Below, piece by piece: positions 8,526 to 16,818 of a DNA stretch of 49,151 nucleotides. A program made the position numbers and the translations under genes. Under the pieces are notes generated by a model. It had not been told where the DNA came from. It was given only the letters and a program-made list of their open reading frames with translations, and made no database searches. The DNA comes from Pseudomonadota bacterium (GTDB lineage Bacteria; Desulfobacterota; Desulfovibrionia; Desulfovibrionales; Desulfovibrionaceae): assembly GCA_023460395.1 (NCBI GenBank), contig JAEWQB010000007.1, positions 1-49,151 on the forward strand. Direction: 5' to 3'. Position 1 is the stretch's first letter. Every line of letters starts with the position of its first letter.

Positions 8526-9844
8526 ACCGCGCACAACAATTCCTCCATGTGTTTTTCTGGATGGGGAACATGGCGGCCTCTACTCAAGCCACGCGCTTGC
8601 AGCGAACCGCTTCTCACGTCCGCGCACTCTGCTCCACCATAAAAATCACATGCACGCGACCTCTCGTATGGACGGCATTGCTAGTGCTGACGCTTATGGG
8701 GCATACCCCATCGCCGGCAGCGCAGCTTCCCCCTCTCGCCCGACACGCCATTCACAAGGCGCAGGTATTGCTGGAAAAATCAGACGCAACAGAAGCTGCA
8801 GCCATACTCGTCGCCTATCTGGCAAGCACAGAAGAAACCGCACCTGCCGAGGTTTACCTTGTACTGGGCGATGCGTACCACCGGCAAAAGCATCTGGAAA
8901 AAGCCATCCAGATATTTCAAAAGGGCTTCACCGCCTACCCTGCCAACGAATATCTTTGCCGTAATTTGGGAGTAGCCCTTTACGAGGCACAGCGTTTTGC
9001 CGAAGCCGCAGGCTATTTTGAAACACAGTACGCGTTGCAAAAAAAGCCCAGTGCGGAGGTGCTCCATCAGGCCGCATCCCTTTACTACCAAGCAAAACAA
9101 TACAAGGCATCCGCAACCGCATCAGAACGGCTTCTCGCAACACATCGTCCGCCCCGTAAGGACTGGATACAACTTGCGGTACACGCGCATCTCCAAGCGG
9201 GGCAACCTGCCAAGGCGGAAACGCTCATCCTGCAACTTCTGGATGCTTCTCCCGACGAAGCCGGGTACTGGAAACTACTGGCAACCATCTATTTGGACCG
9301 CAACGAAAACGCGCGGGCAGCAGCCGCACTGGAAATACATTCCCGGCTGACCTCGACGCAACGGCAGGAAATGGAGTGGCTGGCCTCGCTGTACACGTAT
9401 CTGGACGCGCCGCTCCTCGCGGCCCATACGCTGGAAAGGGCCTATGGCACCACGCCTCCGGCCGCGCAAGTTCCCAAAGTGGCGGCACTCTACGCCTCCG
9501 CCGGTCGGGTGGATACAGCCCTCACATATATGCGGCGGTACATCTCTGGGAATACCAGTGCTCTGACGCAAGGAAAAATGCTTTTCAATGCCCGCCGGTT
9601 TTCGGAAGCGGAACGCGTTTTTTCCGCCATCACTTCCGGCCCGGATCATGACGCGGCTTCGTTCTTCCTCGCGCTCTGCGCATGGGAGCGCAAAGACTGG
9701 GATACCGTGCAAGCGCAACTTCGCCGCGTCACCTCACGCAATACCGCGCTCCAGAAACAGGCAGCCGCCTACACCTCCATCCTGCAAGAACTGGAAAGTG
9801 CCCGCGCCAGCCTGCCAGAAACGAGGGACACGCCGCAGGAATAA
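8522..9844 (+). CDS. Exported TPR-repeat protein of the TonB operon
   Basis: The last gene of the operon encodes 440 aa with a basic N-terminus, one hydrophobic segment at about 44-65 (signal or anchor), and then tandem tetratricopeptide-like helical pairs, for example EVYLVLGDAYHRQKHLEKAIQIFQ and NLGVALYEAQRFAEAAGYFE. TPR proteins close TonB2-type operons in Vibrio and are thought to act as periplasmic scaffolds. The start was chosen at 8522 because the ATG overlaps the tonB stop (ATGA). Starts further in would remove cytoplasmic residues before the hydrophobic segment and cannot be excluded. No terminator with a T tract follows. Confidence 0.82.
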   Translation: MNRAQQFLHVFFWMGNMAASTQATRLQRTASHVRALCSTIKITCTRPLVWTALLVLTLMGHTPSPAAQLPPLARHAIHKAQVLLEKSDATEAAAILVAYLASTEETAPAEVYLVLGDAYHRQKHLEKAIQIFQKGFTAYPANEYLCRNLGVALYEAQRFAEAAGYFETQYALQKKPSAEVLHQAASLYYQAKQYKASATASERLLATHRPPRKDWIQLAVHAHLQAGQPAKAETLILQLLDASPDEAGYWKLLATIYLDRNENARAAAALEIHSRLTSTQRQEMEWLASLYTYLDAPLLAAHTLERAYGTTPPAAQVPKVAALYASAGRVDTALTYMRRYISGNTSALTQGKMLFNARRFSEAERVFSAITSGPDHDAASFFLALCAWERKDWDTVQAQLRRVTSRNTALQKQAAAYTSILQELESARASLPETRDTPQE

Positions 9845-10219
9845 GCGCGGCGCGCCAACGTACTACCGCACAACAGTGGCGTAGGGCATCCATCAGCAAA
9901 TCCGGCGCACGCAGTAACAAAAAAGCGCTTCAAGCAAAAAGCAGAAAACTTCTCGCCAGTCTCTTAGCGAAGGGGGTCTTCGCGCTGCTGGCGCGGCAAT
10001 CTGCGTACCCCCCCCCACCTCAGTCCTGTCGCATACCTATTTCAAAAAAGCTGCGAAACACCGCCCCCCGGCTATCAACAGGAAAGCCGAGACTTCCCTC
10101 TCGCATACCGGGCATTCCTTGTGGCGACGGACAGCAGCACTATGCTGCCAGACGAGGTACAACAAAACAGCAGGTTACTGCGCCCTACCGCATATATCTC
10201 GGCATATTTTCCCATGCGC

Positions 10220-10264
10220 AGTGACATATTGTCACTTCACATAGTAATTTTTCCGTACTATTCT
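10220..10264 (+). promoter_or_regulatory. 17-bp palindrome and putative promoter upstream of the formyltransferase-like gene
   Basis: AGTGACA-TAT-TGTCACT (10220-10236) is a perfect 7-3-7 palindrome. TTCACA (10236-10241) and TATTCT (10259-10264) are separated by 17 bp and could be the promoter. The palindrome centre then falls near -43, the usual site of a class II activator. The regulator is unknown: GTGA and TCAC half sites recall the CRP/FNR family, but the spacing is one base off. The remaining 9845-10219 gap has a C9 run near 10008-10016 and a weak hairpin at 9967-9983. Confidence 0.4.
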
Positions 10265-10311
10265 AGCCTTATTGAATAACTTTGAGCACGGAACTATATA
10301 AAAGGCGCATT

Positions 10312-11193
10312 TTGAATATTGTCATCTGCACTAAAAAGGACTTGGCAGGTTGTCTTGCTCTGAACAGGCTGCTGACCGGACTTGCGGAGAAGCATCGCGT
10401 GACAGTGATTCTCTCCGACTACGTGCTGCAAGCGGAAAAAGCTAACCCTTACGCAGCGTGCCTTGTGGCCCACGAACGGGACATGGTTCTCGACCACATT
10501 TTCCCCCTGCTGGACAGCCTGTTCCCCGATGGCAGCGAAGCCTCCTGCCAGACATATTCAGGATTATGTGCCAGATACGGAATATCCATGGAACTGTGGG
10601 GACCGATGCGTTCGCCACAGGCGGTTGATACCATGCGGGCGCTAGCCCCGGACATCATCATTTCTTGCCGGTATGACTATATATTTCCCCCGGAAGTGAT
10701 AGGCATGGCTAAGTTGGGCACCTATGGTCTACACCCCGGTGCCTTACCCGCTCTTCAGGGATTATGCAGCCCGTTCCGGGCCATGCAGAAAAAAGACACG
10801 CAGTCCGGTTGCACCCTGTTCCAACTCGATGCCGGTCTGGATACCGGCCCTCTTGTGGAAATCGGCTGGGCAGACATTGCCTATGACCGTTCCCTGCTCT
10901 GGAACTTTGTGCAAACCTATTTTGCGGGAATTGACGCACTGATGCGGCATCTGCCGATTCTGGAAGCAGGCAAAAAACTTGCCTCACACACTCAGAAGAC
11001 CGGCGGACGCCAGTATTACACGTATCCCACAGAAGAAGAATTCCGGGAATTTATCCAGCACGGCGGAACCCTTGTCCGGCATTCCGACTACATGGAAATG
11101 CTGTCGTGTTTTTTCCCACAAGGACCGCTCGATTCCCGGCTACCGGAACTGGAACGACAGGTTACCGCTCTGTCCCGCGGGCACGCCAAATAG
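10312..11193 (+). CDS. Formyltransferase-fold protein with altered active site
   Basis: Belongs to the N10-formyl-tetrahydrofolate-dependent formyltransferase superfamily (Fmt, PurN and sugar or siderophore formylases). From this start the 293-aa protein has the family motif as GLHPGALPALQG, with His141, and the later Asp177 in DAGLDTGPLV. However, the catalytic Asn two residues before the His is replaced by Gly139, so activity is uncertain. No ATG is available. I chose TTG at 10312 because AAAGG lies 6 nt before it and the product begins MNIVICTKKDLAG. An in-frame TTG at 10282 is the alternative. The gene stands alone on the plus strand and its 3' end overlaps the convergent sensor-MFS gene by 32 bp. 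Formylation of a peptide N-terminus or hydroxylamine by the nearby NRPS pathway is possible but unproved. Confidence 0.75.
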   Translation: MNIVICTKKDLAGCLALNRLLTGLAEKHRVTVILSDYVLQAEKANPYAACLVAHERDMVLDHIFPLLDSLFPDGSEASCQTYSGLCARYGISMELWGPMRSPQAVDTMRALAPDIIISCRYDYIFPPEVIGMAKLGTYGLHPGALPALQGLCSPFRAMQKKDTQSGCTLFQLDAGLDTGPLVEIGWADIAYDRSLLWNFVQTYFAGIDALMRHLPILEAGKKLASHTQKTGGRQYYTYPTEEEFREFIQHGGTLVRHSDYMEMLSCFFPQGPLDSRLPELERQVTALSRGHAK

Positions 11194-13627
11194 TCAGATA
11201 GACCAGAGCCAGCGCACAGACGACCCCGCCCATAAGCAACAACGCCTGTTGCGGCTCCATGGCAACGGTAACTACGCCAAAGATAACAGGCCCCAGCACC
11301 TGTCCGACACGCTCCAGCCCCCGATAGATGGAGGCTGTCTTTTCCCGTCCCAAAATTTGCGCCGGACGCAACGCAAGAACGCACAGCATAGTTGCCGGGG
11401 CGGCAAGACACTGCGCCAGTCCCAACGCCACCACAGCCGCCGCCGTGCCCGGCATATCCGCAGGCCGTGCAGCGAGCAACAGAGCCGCTCCAGAAAGCAA
11501 CCCGGTAAGGACCAAGAACACATTCGTATCGGCTGTGCGGTCCATCCATTTGCCCAACAAAGGACCGGCGGTGATAAAGCATAGCCCATACAGCATGAAC
11601 ACCCGCCCGATGTCGGCCTGCTCCACATTTGCCGCAGCAAGACGCAGAGGAAGCAGGTAATGCAAGAACCCGGTCAGACAAATTGCCGCCGGTATGCCCA
11701 CAAGCAACAGAATGCAGTGCATACGCGGATCTCTGAGCAAGCTCATTCCCCCCGCGAATAATGACGTGCGCGCACACGCGGTTCCCGTGCCGGAAGACCC
11801 GGACGCCGGAATTTCCCGTCCGATCCCGGTTTCGGCTGTTGCCACCGCAGCCAGTTCCCTGCCTCCACACGCTCCGGGCGCACGCGATGCCGGAGTTCCT
11901 GTCCAGACGGCTCGGACCGCAGCCAGAATCACCACCCCGCCGATAAGCAGCACAGACTCAAACGCCATGTGCTCTGCCAGCAAGGCACCGGCGGCGGAAC
12001 CACATATGCTGCCGGAAAAAATACCGGCGAACACACTAGCCAGCCCGGAACCTGCATTGGCATGTTCCAGAGTGCCAAGCTGCGCAGCCATGAGAACCAG
12101 CCCGAAGCCGAACCCTGCCATGCCCCGCGCACCGATAAGCATGGGCAACCCTGATGCCACCCCGCCCGTAAACAACCCCAGAGACGCGGTTATTGTGCCT
12201 AGCATGAATATTCTGCGCCACCCGTAACGTTGTGCCACACTGCCGGAAACAAGCAGAGCAATTCCGGCACAGACCATTTCTGCCGATATGGGCAACCCAA
12301 TGACCACTTCTTCAGACAGCCCCCAAAACGGTTGGTACAAGGATCGAGCCAGCAACGGAATGAAGGAAATACCCATATCGTACCCAAGGAAAAAGACAAA
12401 CCCCCCAGCCCGCAGCACCTGCGAAGTATACGCCGCAGAAGACTGCTGCCGGGCCGCGCCCTGTGGCACGAGCTCCGACGCAATTCCCCGCAGCGCGACA
12501 AGGCCCATTACCTTAGCCAATTCCAATAACAGCAAAAAGCTGATGACCAACGACGTTCCCAAGTCTATGGCAAGGTTGAGAATCCTCTCCGAGATAAAGT
12601 GCTGGTCCATGCCAAGGCGCAGCAAGAGCACTGGCTGGCGTTGCCTGAAACGGCTGGGCCAATATGCGTCCAGCGAACGCTGCACACTCAACCCCGCAGC
12701 CGGGATTTCCCCCGCAGAGATCAGCACCGTTCCGTCCGGCGTTGTCAATTCAGCTCCGCGCAATTCCTTGTTGTCCGCAACCAATCGCTCCAGCAGGTGT
12801 TCCGTGCCCTTCAAATGGGTAACGTCCACGCCTTTATGGATGAGGTACTCCACGTCCCGCTTCACGGATTGCGCCAGAATAACCGTCTTAGTGCGCACAG
12901 TCTCCTTAACGAAGGAGTCAAACAACACGAGCGTACCGCAGCTATACGCCAACTGCGTGCCGCCGATGAGAATGAGCAACAGCTTACCCAGTGTGCCATG
13001 CAGACGAGCGCGGGCTTCTTCCGTATCCGTAAGCAACCCCAGCCACCCCGTCAGTATCAGCCCCACCACCACACAGGCCGCCAGCGCAAGAGACGCCGAC
13101 CAGCGCAGAAAACTATGCGCGGCGGCATCAATCTGACCACCAGCCACCTCCATGGCTACCCAGCCCGCTAGTCCTTTGTGGTGCAGAGGAATGAGAAGAC
13201 GATACCCGTCCTGTGTTTTGAGCAAGGCTTTCTCTGGCACATCGTGAAATTCTTTCATGCGGCGTAGGTCGTCCGGTCGGAGCTGCCCTCCCTGTGTTGC
13301 CTGAGAAACGGGCCGGGCGTACAAAAGTGTTCCCTGAGCGTCCATAACCTCCACACGCGCTATACCCGGCACGCTGCCTTGCAGATCCACCAGCATTTCG
13401 CCCATTCCGGCATAGGAATTCAGCGGTTTGCCAAACCGCATTCCTCGTTCCAAACTACGCGTAAAATGCTCTCCGCCACTCCGATAGCCGGAAAGAATAG
13501 AATCCGTTGCCAAGGCGTCCAGAGTGGATACCGAAAGCAACATATTAAACCCAAGCGTGAGCACCAACACTCCCAGCGACAAGAGCATCATGTGTATTCG
13601 CAGTTTTTGGACGGCGCTGATGTGCAC
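11162..13627 (-). CDS. Sensor-domain/MFS transporter fusion protein
   Basis: Large 821-aa inner-membrane protein. The N-terminal third resembles a receptor: membrane helix, periplasmic loop of about 140 residues, helices near 190-210 and 230-250, a second periplasmic loop of about 110 residues, and another helix near 370. This is followed from about 410 by a complete MFS core with roughly 12 helices, including GSVAQRYGWRRIFMLG and LGKWMDRTADTNVF loop motifs. A hydrophilic Gly/Ala/Thr-rich insert joins the two MFS halves. I chose GTG at 13627 because AGAGGAG lies 5 nt before it. It is the last gene of the minus-strand run. Efflux or uptake of the NRPS product gated by a ligand-sensing domain is my inference. 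No kinase or GGDEF domain is present. Confidence 0.72.
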   Translation of the reverse strand: MHISAVQKLRIHMMLLSLGVLVLTLGFNMLLSVSTLDALATDSILSGYRSGGEHFTRSLERGMRFGKPLNSYAGMGEMLVDLQGSVPGIARVEVMDAQGTLLYARPVSQATQGGQLRPDDLRRMKEFHDVPEKALLKTQDGYRLLIPLHHKGLAGWVAMEVAGGQIDAAAHSFLRWSASLALAACVVVGLILTGWLGLLTDTEEARARLHGTLGKLLLILIGGTQLAYSCGTLVLFDSFVKETVRTKTVILAQSVKRDVEYLIHKGVDVTHLKGTEHLLERLVADNKELRGAELTTPDGTVLISAGEIPAAGLSVQRSLDAYWPSRFRQRQPVLLLRLGMDQHFISERILNLAIDLGTSLVISFLLLLELAKVMGLVALRGIASELVPQGAARQQSSAAYTSQVLRAGGFVFFLGYDMGISFIPLLARSLYQPFWGLSEEVVIGLPISAEMVCAGIALLVSGSVAQRYGWRRIFMLGTITASLGLFTGGVASGLPMLIGARGMAGFGFGLVLMAAQLGTLEHANAGSGLASVFAGIFSGSICGSAAGALLAEHMAFESVLLIGGVVILAAVRAVWTGTPASRAPGACGGRELAAVATAETGIGREIPASGSSGTGTACARTSLFAGGMSLLRDPRMHCILLLVGIPAAICLTGFLHYLLPLRLAAANVEQADIGRVFMLYGLCFITAGPLLGKWMDRTADTNVFLVLTGLLSGAALLLAARPADMPGTAAAVVALGLAQCLAAPATMLCVLALRPAQILGREKTASIYRGLERVGQVLGPVIFGVVTVAMEPQQALLLMGGVVCALALVYLTIWRARGTER

Positions 13628-13741
13628 GACAACTCCTCTCTGTCTTTCCCGCATTACAACTGCCCGCTACGGACGCCAGCCCCCGCATGACACACAAAAC
13701 AATACCGCCCATAACCGGTGCGGCGTTGCGTAACGTCCCCG

Positions 13742-14992
13742 CTATGGCGAGGCTAAGGGCCGGGGGGAAGTTATGACTTCGTGCAATTCATCCGCAACCA
13801 CCAACACATCAAAGGGAAAGTCAAATCCGATGGCTTTGGCTGTCGCAAGATTTAGCGCTATGGAAGGTTCCGCTTTGTCCAGCATGGATACCGATCTGGG
13901 AAGTGTGCCGGTTAATATGGCATGCCCCTGCACGGCTAAAAATGTGCCTATCGGACCGAAATCCCATGTGGAAAACCCCATCAAGGCCCCGGCCTTCACA
14001 TACTCGGACCCGTCACGCGCAAAGGTGGGAACATTCCATCCGGTTAGCGTGTTCAGCAGCCGGGGCAGGTTGTCGCTTTCAATATCAAAACAATTAAGAG
14101 GACCGATGAAAAACGCATCCATGCCCTGCGCATACAACGACTCAAGACCCTTGGCGCATTCTTCCGTGCTTTCCGCTGAAGAAAGCCCGCCATACAGGAC
14201 AAGGGAAAATCCCAGTTCCGAAGCCATGGCCCGCGCATCCGCAAGGGCCGCATACACTCGTCCTTCAGGATTGTCCGCGAACATGATGCCCAGCTTCCTA
14301 AAATGAACTACCTCATAAAACACGCGAAACATGGAGGCCCAGCGATCCACGGTAACCCGGCAGGTGAAATTGTCCACCCCGGAATCGACGGCGCTGCTCA
14401 CCACCCCGGCAGCTATGGGATCTGCCATTCCCATGCCGAGAATCGGCACGCGTCCGGTATTGGCAGACAGTAACGCCTTAACCGCAGCCGTGCCCATGCC
14501 CACCACCATGTCCAGATCCGTGCGTTGCATCAGAGCACTCGCTTGGGCCGACAGCGTTTGCATCTGTTCCGGTTCCCAACCGGGGCTGATTCTGGCATCC
14601 GGCGGAAACTCGCACCGGATGTCGGAACTACGGGCAAGGGCGTCACGAAAAGCGCTCCATGTGCGGTCAAACAGCCAGAAAGGGCCAGCTTCCAGATACC
14701 CGATGCGTTTGACAGGAGGTTGCGCCCGGCAGGGCGTGGGGAGAGCGCCCCACAAAAAAACCAGTGCCGTTGCTGCGGAAAAAAAACAGATAAAAGCCCG
14801 CGGTAATGCCGCGCGGCGCGGCAGTCGCATTCCGACACGGCAACGCACCCCCGGCGCACGGGGGCCGACTATGAATGGGGAGATAAGAAAAAATACCAAA
14901 GCACCTATGGTGACAAACGCGACACCAATGCCCCGCGTCCCAGTTGCTTCGATTTCAGCCGCGCCCAGCACCGCAAGTTCAACCATATGCAC
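13742..14992 (-). CDS. PF04392-type periplasmic binding protein, copy A, with extra N-terminal membrane segment
   Basis: Matches the ABC_sub_bind family (TrpX-like periplasmic binding proteins) and is a clear paralogue of 19653-20741. Shared blocks include NCFD, TFARDGS, GALMG.ST and the C-terminal LNLATAKAIGFDFP region. From GTG at 14992, which has AAAGGA 6 nt before it, the product is 416 aa and has two hydrophobic segments (about 21-42 and 65-82) before the binding domain. An internal ATG at 14830 would give a conventional signal peptide, but it lacks a good ribosome-binding site. No permease or ATPase partner is adjacent, so it may present a ligand to the sensor-MFS protein encoded next. 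The ligand is unknown. Confidence 0.7.
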   Translation of the reverse strand: MHMVELAVLGAAEIEATGTRGIGVAFVTIGALVFFLISPFIVGPRAPGVRCRVGMRLPRRAALPRAFICFFSAATALVFLWGALPTPCRAQPPVKRIGYLEAGPFWLFDRTWSAFRDALARSSDIRCEFPPDARISPGWEPEQMQTLSAQASALMQRTDLDMVVGMGTAAVKALLSANTGRVPILGMGMADPIAAGVVSSAVDSGVDNFTCRVTVDRWASMFRVFYEVVHFRKLGIMFADNPEGRVYAALADARAMASELGFSLVLYGGLSSAESTEECAKGLESLYAQGMDAFFIGPLNCFDIESDNLPRLLNTLTGWNVPTFARDGSEYVKAGALMGFSTWDFGPIGTFLAVQGHAILTGTLPRSVSMLDKAEPSIALNLATAKAIGFDFPFDVLVVADELHEVITSPRPLASP

Positions 14993-15026
14993 GAGGCGTC
15001 CTTTACCTTGAAAGTGCCCGGAAAAA

Positions 15027-15194
15027 TTATTCCTGCCGGGGGGATTTCCCGGAAGCGGAAATAACAAGCAGCAACCCCACAACAGGCGTAAGCAGCATGC
15101 TTGCAAAAAAATTCCCCCAAAAGCCAAACCGCGTATTTATACCGAGCAGGCCGATAATCAGGCTCAGACCTAAAAAAAGCGCGAGTATTTGCAC
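15027..15194 (-). CDS. 55-aa two-helix membrane protein
   Basis: A short gene easily missed. GTG at 15194 is preceded by GGGAGG at 5 nt, and the frame encodes 55 residues in two hydrophobic stretches (about 2-19 and 31-47) joined by a loop with Asn, Arg and Trp, ending SGKSPRQE. It lies 11 nt after the SPFH gene stop and 34 nt before the copy A binding-protein start, so it fits exactly into the operon. Family unknown. A regulatory or assembly partner of the SPFH protein is a plausible guess from position alone. Confidence 0.65.
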   Translation of the reverse strand: MQILALFLGLSLIIGLLGINTRFGFWGNFFASMLLTPVVGLLLVISASGKSPRQE

Positions 15195-15205
15195 AGTGGC
15201 CTCCC

Positions 15206-16282
15206 TTATTGTTTGGGCTTGTCCGCCGTGTTGGGATTCAGCAACGTCTTATCAAGTCGCTGGAGGAACTCCATGACACTCTCGTCCGATTGCATCCAGT
15301 CCATCCCTCCCTTGCGCTGCATGACATCTGACTGCGGGGTGACACTGCCCGCTGCCTTGGAAGGCGGTTGCGCCGGGGACCATGGCTGGGGAATGGCACC
15401 CGCGGGGACATCACGCGCACTAGCTGCGCCGGACTGCGTGTCCGTATTCAAAATGAGCGGCAACCCGTCTTTGCCACCTATGACCACTATCTTCGCGTTA
15501 GGCGAGGCGGCAAGTTCTTTCGTTGCCTTTATCCCCTCGAATTGCAGATAGCTGGGGGTCATATGCGTATTAACGAGTGATTGGTAAAACTGTATTCCCT
15601 GCCCTTCTATGGCCTTGCGTTTGGCTTCCTGTTTGGCTTCCTGCAACAGATAATTATAGCGCAGGTACTTTTGCTCCGCGACCAGCTTGTCTTCAATGGC
15701 GTTACGCAACACTTCGGGCAACGTGATACTTTTGACCACAAACCCGTGGATAAGCATAGGAATTCTGCCCATCTCCTCCACCGCATCAACGAGCATCTGG
15801 TCTTGCAATTGTTGCCGTGCCGTGGAGTACAGGTCATCGGGCCGGTAGCTGCCAATGGTCTGGCGCACTGCGGAGTTCATAATGGGAATGATGATTTTGC
15901 GGCGATATTCCGGCCCGATATCCTGATGCAGGGTGGGCAGTCTGTCCCGGATAATCTGAAAACGCAAGGATACCTGCACGTTTATAGTCAAACCATCCAC
16001 GGTGAGCACGTCAATATCCTGTGTTTCCTCCTGAATGCGGACGTCATACACGTACAAAACGTCCCAAGGCTGGATGACATGCACGCCTTCTTCGTAGGTT
16101 TTGTCCAGCACCGTACCGCCACCAAAACGGGAATACAGCACGCCCAATTCACCGGGGTGAACGGAGATGACGATGCTGGGCCACAGAAAGATGATGATCA
16201 GCGTTCCTATGACACTGGCACACACAAATTTCACACGGTTTCGCCGCAATCTCTGCCGTATGTTTATGAAAAACTGTTTCAT
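15206..16282 (-). CDS. SPFH/Band 7 (prohibitin-like) membrane protein
   Basis: 358-aa protein with a basic N-terminus, one membrane helix (about 20-38, FVCASVIGTLIIIFLWPSIV) and a prohibitin-type SPFH domain (about 40-230). The SPFH domain includes GVLYSRFGGGTVLDKTYEEGVHVIQPWD and a DGLTINVQVSLRFQI block. A charged coiled-coil (EDKLVAEQKYLRYNYLLQEAKQEAKRKAIEGQGI) and a Pro/Ser/Ala-rich tail follow. Such proteins form membrane rings or rafts that organise proteases or transporters. The ATG at 16282 overlaps the upstream stop (ATGA), which fixes the start. Membership in this run suggests it organises the transport or binding proteins, but this is inference. Confidence 0.85.
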   Translation of the reverse strand: MKQFFINIRQRLRRNRVKFVCASVIGTLIIIFLWPSIVISVHPGELGVLYSRFGGGTVLDKTYEEGVHVIQPWDVLYVYDVRIQEETQDIDVLTVDGLTINVQVSLRFQIIRDRLPTLHQDIGPEYRRKIIIPIMNSAVRQTIGSYRPDDLYSTARQQLQDQMLVDAVEEMGRIPMLIHGFVVKSITLPEVLRNAIEDKLVAEQKYLRYNYLLQEAKQEAKRKAIEGQGIQFYQSLVNTHMTPSYLQFEGIKATKELAASPNAKIVVIGGKDGLPLILNTDTQSGAASARDVPAGAIPQPWSPAQPPSKAAGSVTPQSDVMQRKGGMDWMQSDESVMEFLQRLDKTLLNPNTADKPKQ

Positions 16283-16818
16283 TGATCCAACCAGTAAGTT
16301 TGTTGTGTGTACTGGGCCGCGCCGCGCCAGAAGACATCGAGCGTATAGTCTATGCATTGCCGCTCAAAGGTGATGCACCGCTCTTTGTTATTTTCCGTCT
16401 GTCCCATACAAAGATTATATTGAATGGGGCACATGCCGACGTTTAACACGAACTCTCCCAGACTGGGCCGAGAACGGACCGCCTGTCTGGCGAGATGCAC
16501 TATCTGCTTCACATAGGCGTTGTTGCATATCTGAATACGCAGCGCGTAGTCATGGTATTCTTCATAACAGGTGAGCCGCTTGCGCACGGTGTCTTCATTT
16601 TCTTCGGCATTCACATCGGACGGAATGGTATCATTCACATTGTGATACAGATCCCGCACGAAATTGATGTTGGAGTTATCGCGCAAGTCCTTTGCGAACG
16701 CTGCTGATGAGACACACAGACACACGGCAAATACGGATACCAGAACGCGCCCGTGCAAACCGAGCCTATTGCGTCTGCTAGGCGAGGTAGGTCGGGTAAC
16801 AGTGAGAATCTGAGGCAT
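16279..16818 (-). CDS. Secreted six-cysteine protein of unknown function
   Basis: I do not recognise a family. The mature region has six Cys residues in the last 110 residues, consistent with disulfides in an oxidising compartment, and is rich in Asn, Tyr and Arg. A signal peptide is clear (RVLVSVFAVCLCVSSAAFA, then KDLRDNSN). ATG at 16818 gives 179 aa with a 22-residue basic leader. A TTG at 16758, with AGG 7 nt before it, would give 159 aa starting close to the signal. The start is therefore uncertain. The open frame continues much further upstream, but only as the antisense of the exporter gene. The stop is fused to the SPFH start, so the two are cotranslated. Confidence 0.65.
   Translation of the reverse strand: MPQILTVTRPTSPSRRNRLGLHGRVLVSVFAVCLCVSSAAFAKDLRDNSNINFVRDLYHNVNDTIPSDVNAEENEDTVRKRLTCYEEYHDYALRIQICNNAYVKQIVHLARQAVRSRPSLGEFVLNVGMCPIQYNLCMGQTENNKERCITFERQCIDYTLDVFWRGAAQYTQQTYWLDQ

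Noticed and set aside
9967..9983. GCGAAG-GGGGT-CTTCGC hairpin as terminator of the Ton operon
   Set aside because: No T tract follows on either strand, and the stem is only six pairs.
9845..10224. Plus-strand open frame running from inside the TPR gene into the gap
   Set aside because: It starts out of frame inside the TPR gene, has no ribosome-binding site, and its composition is Arg/Pro/Ser-rich as expected of a shadow frame.
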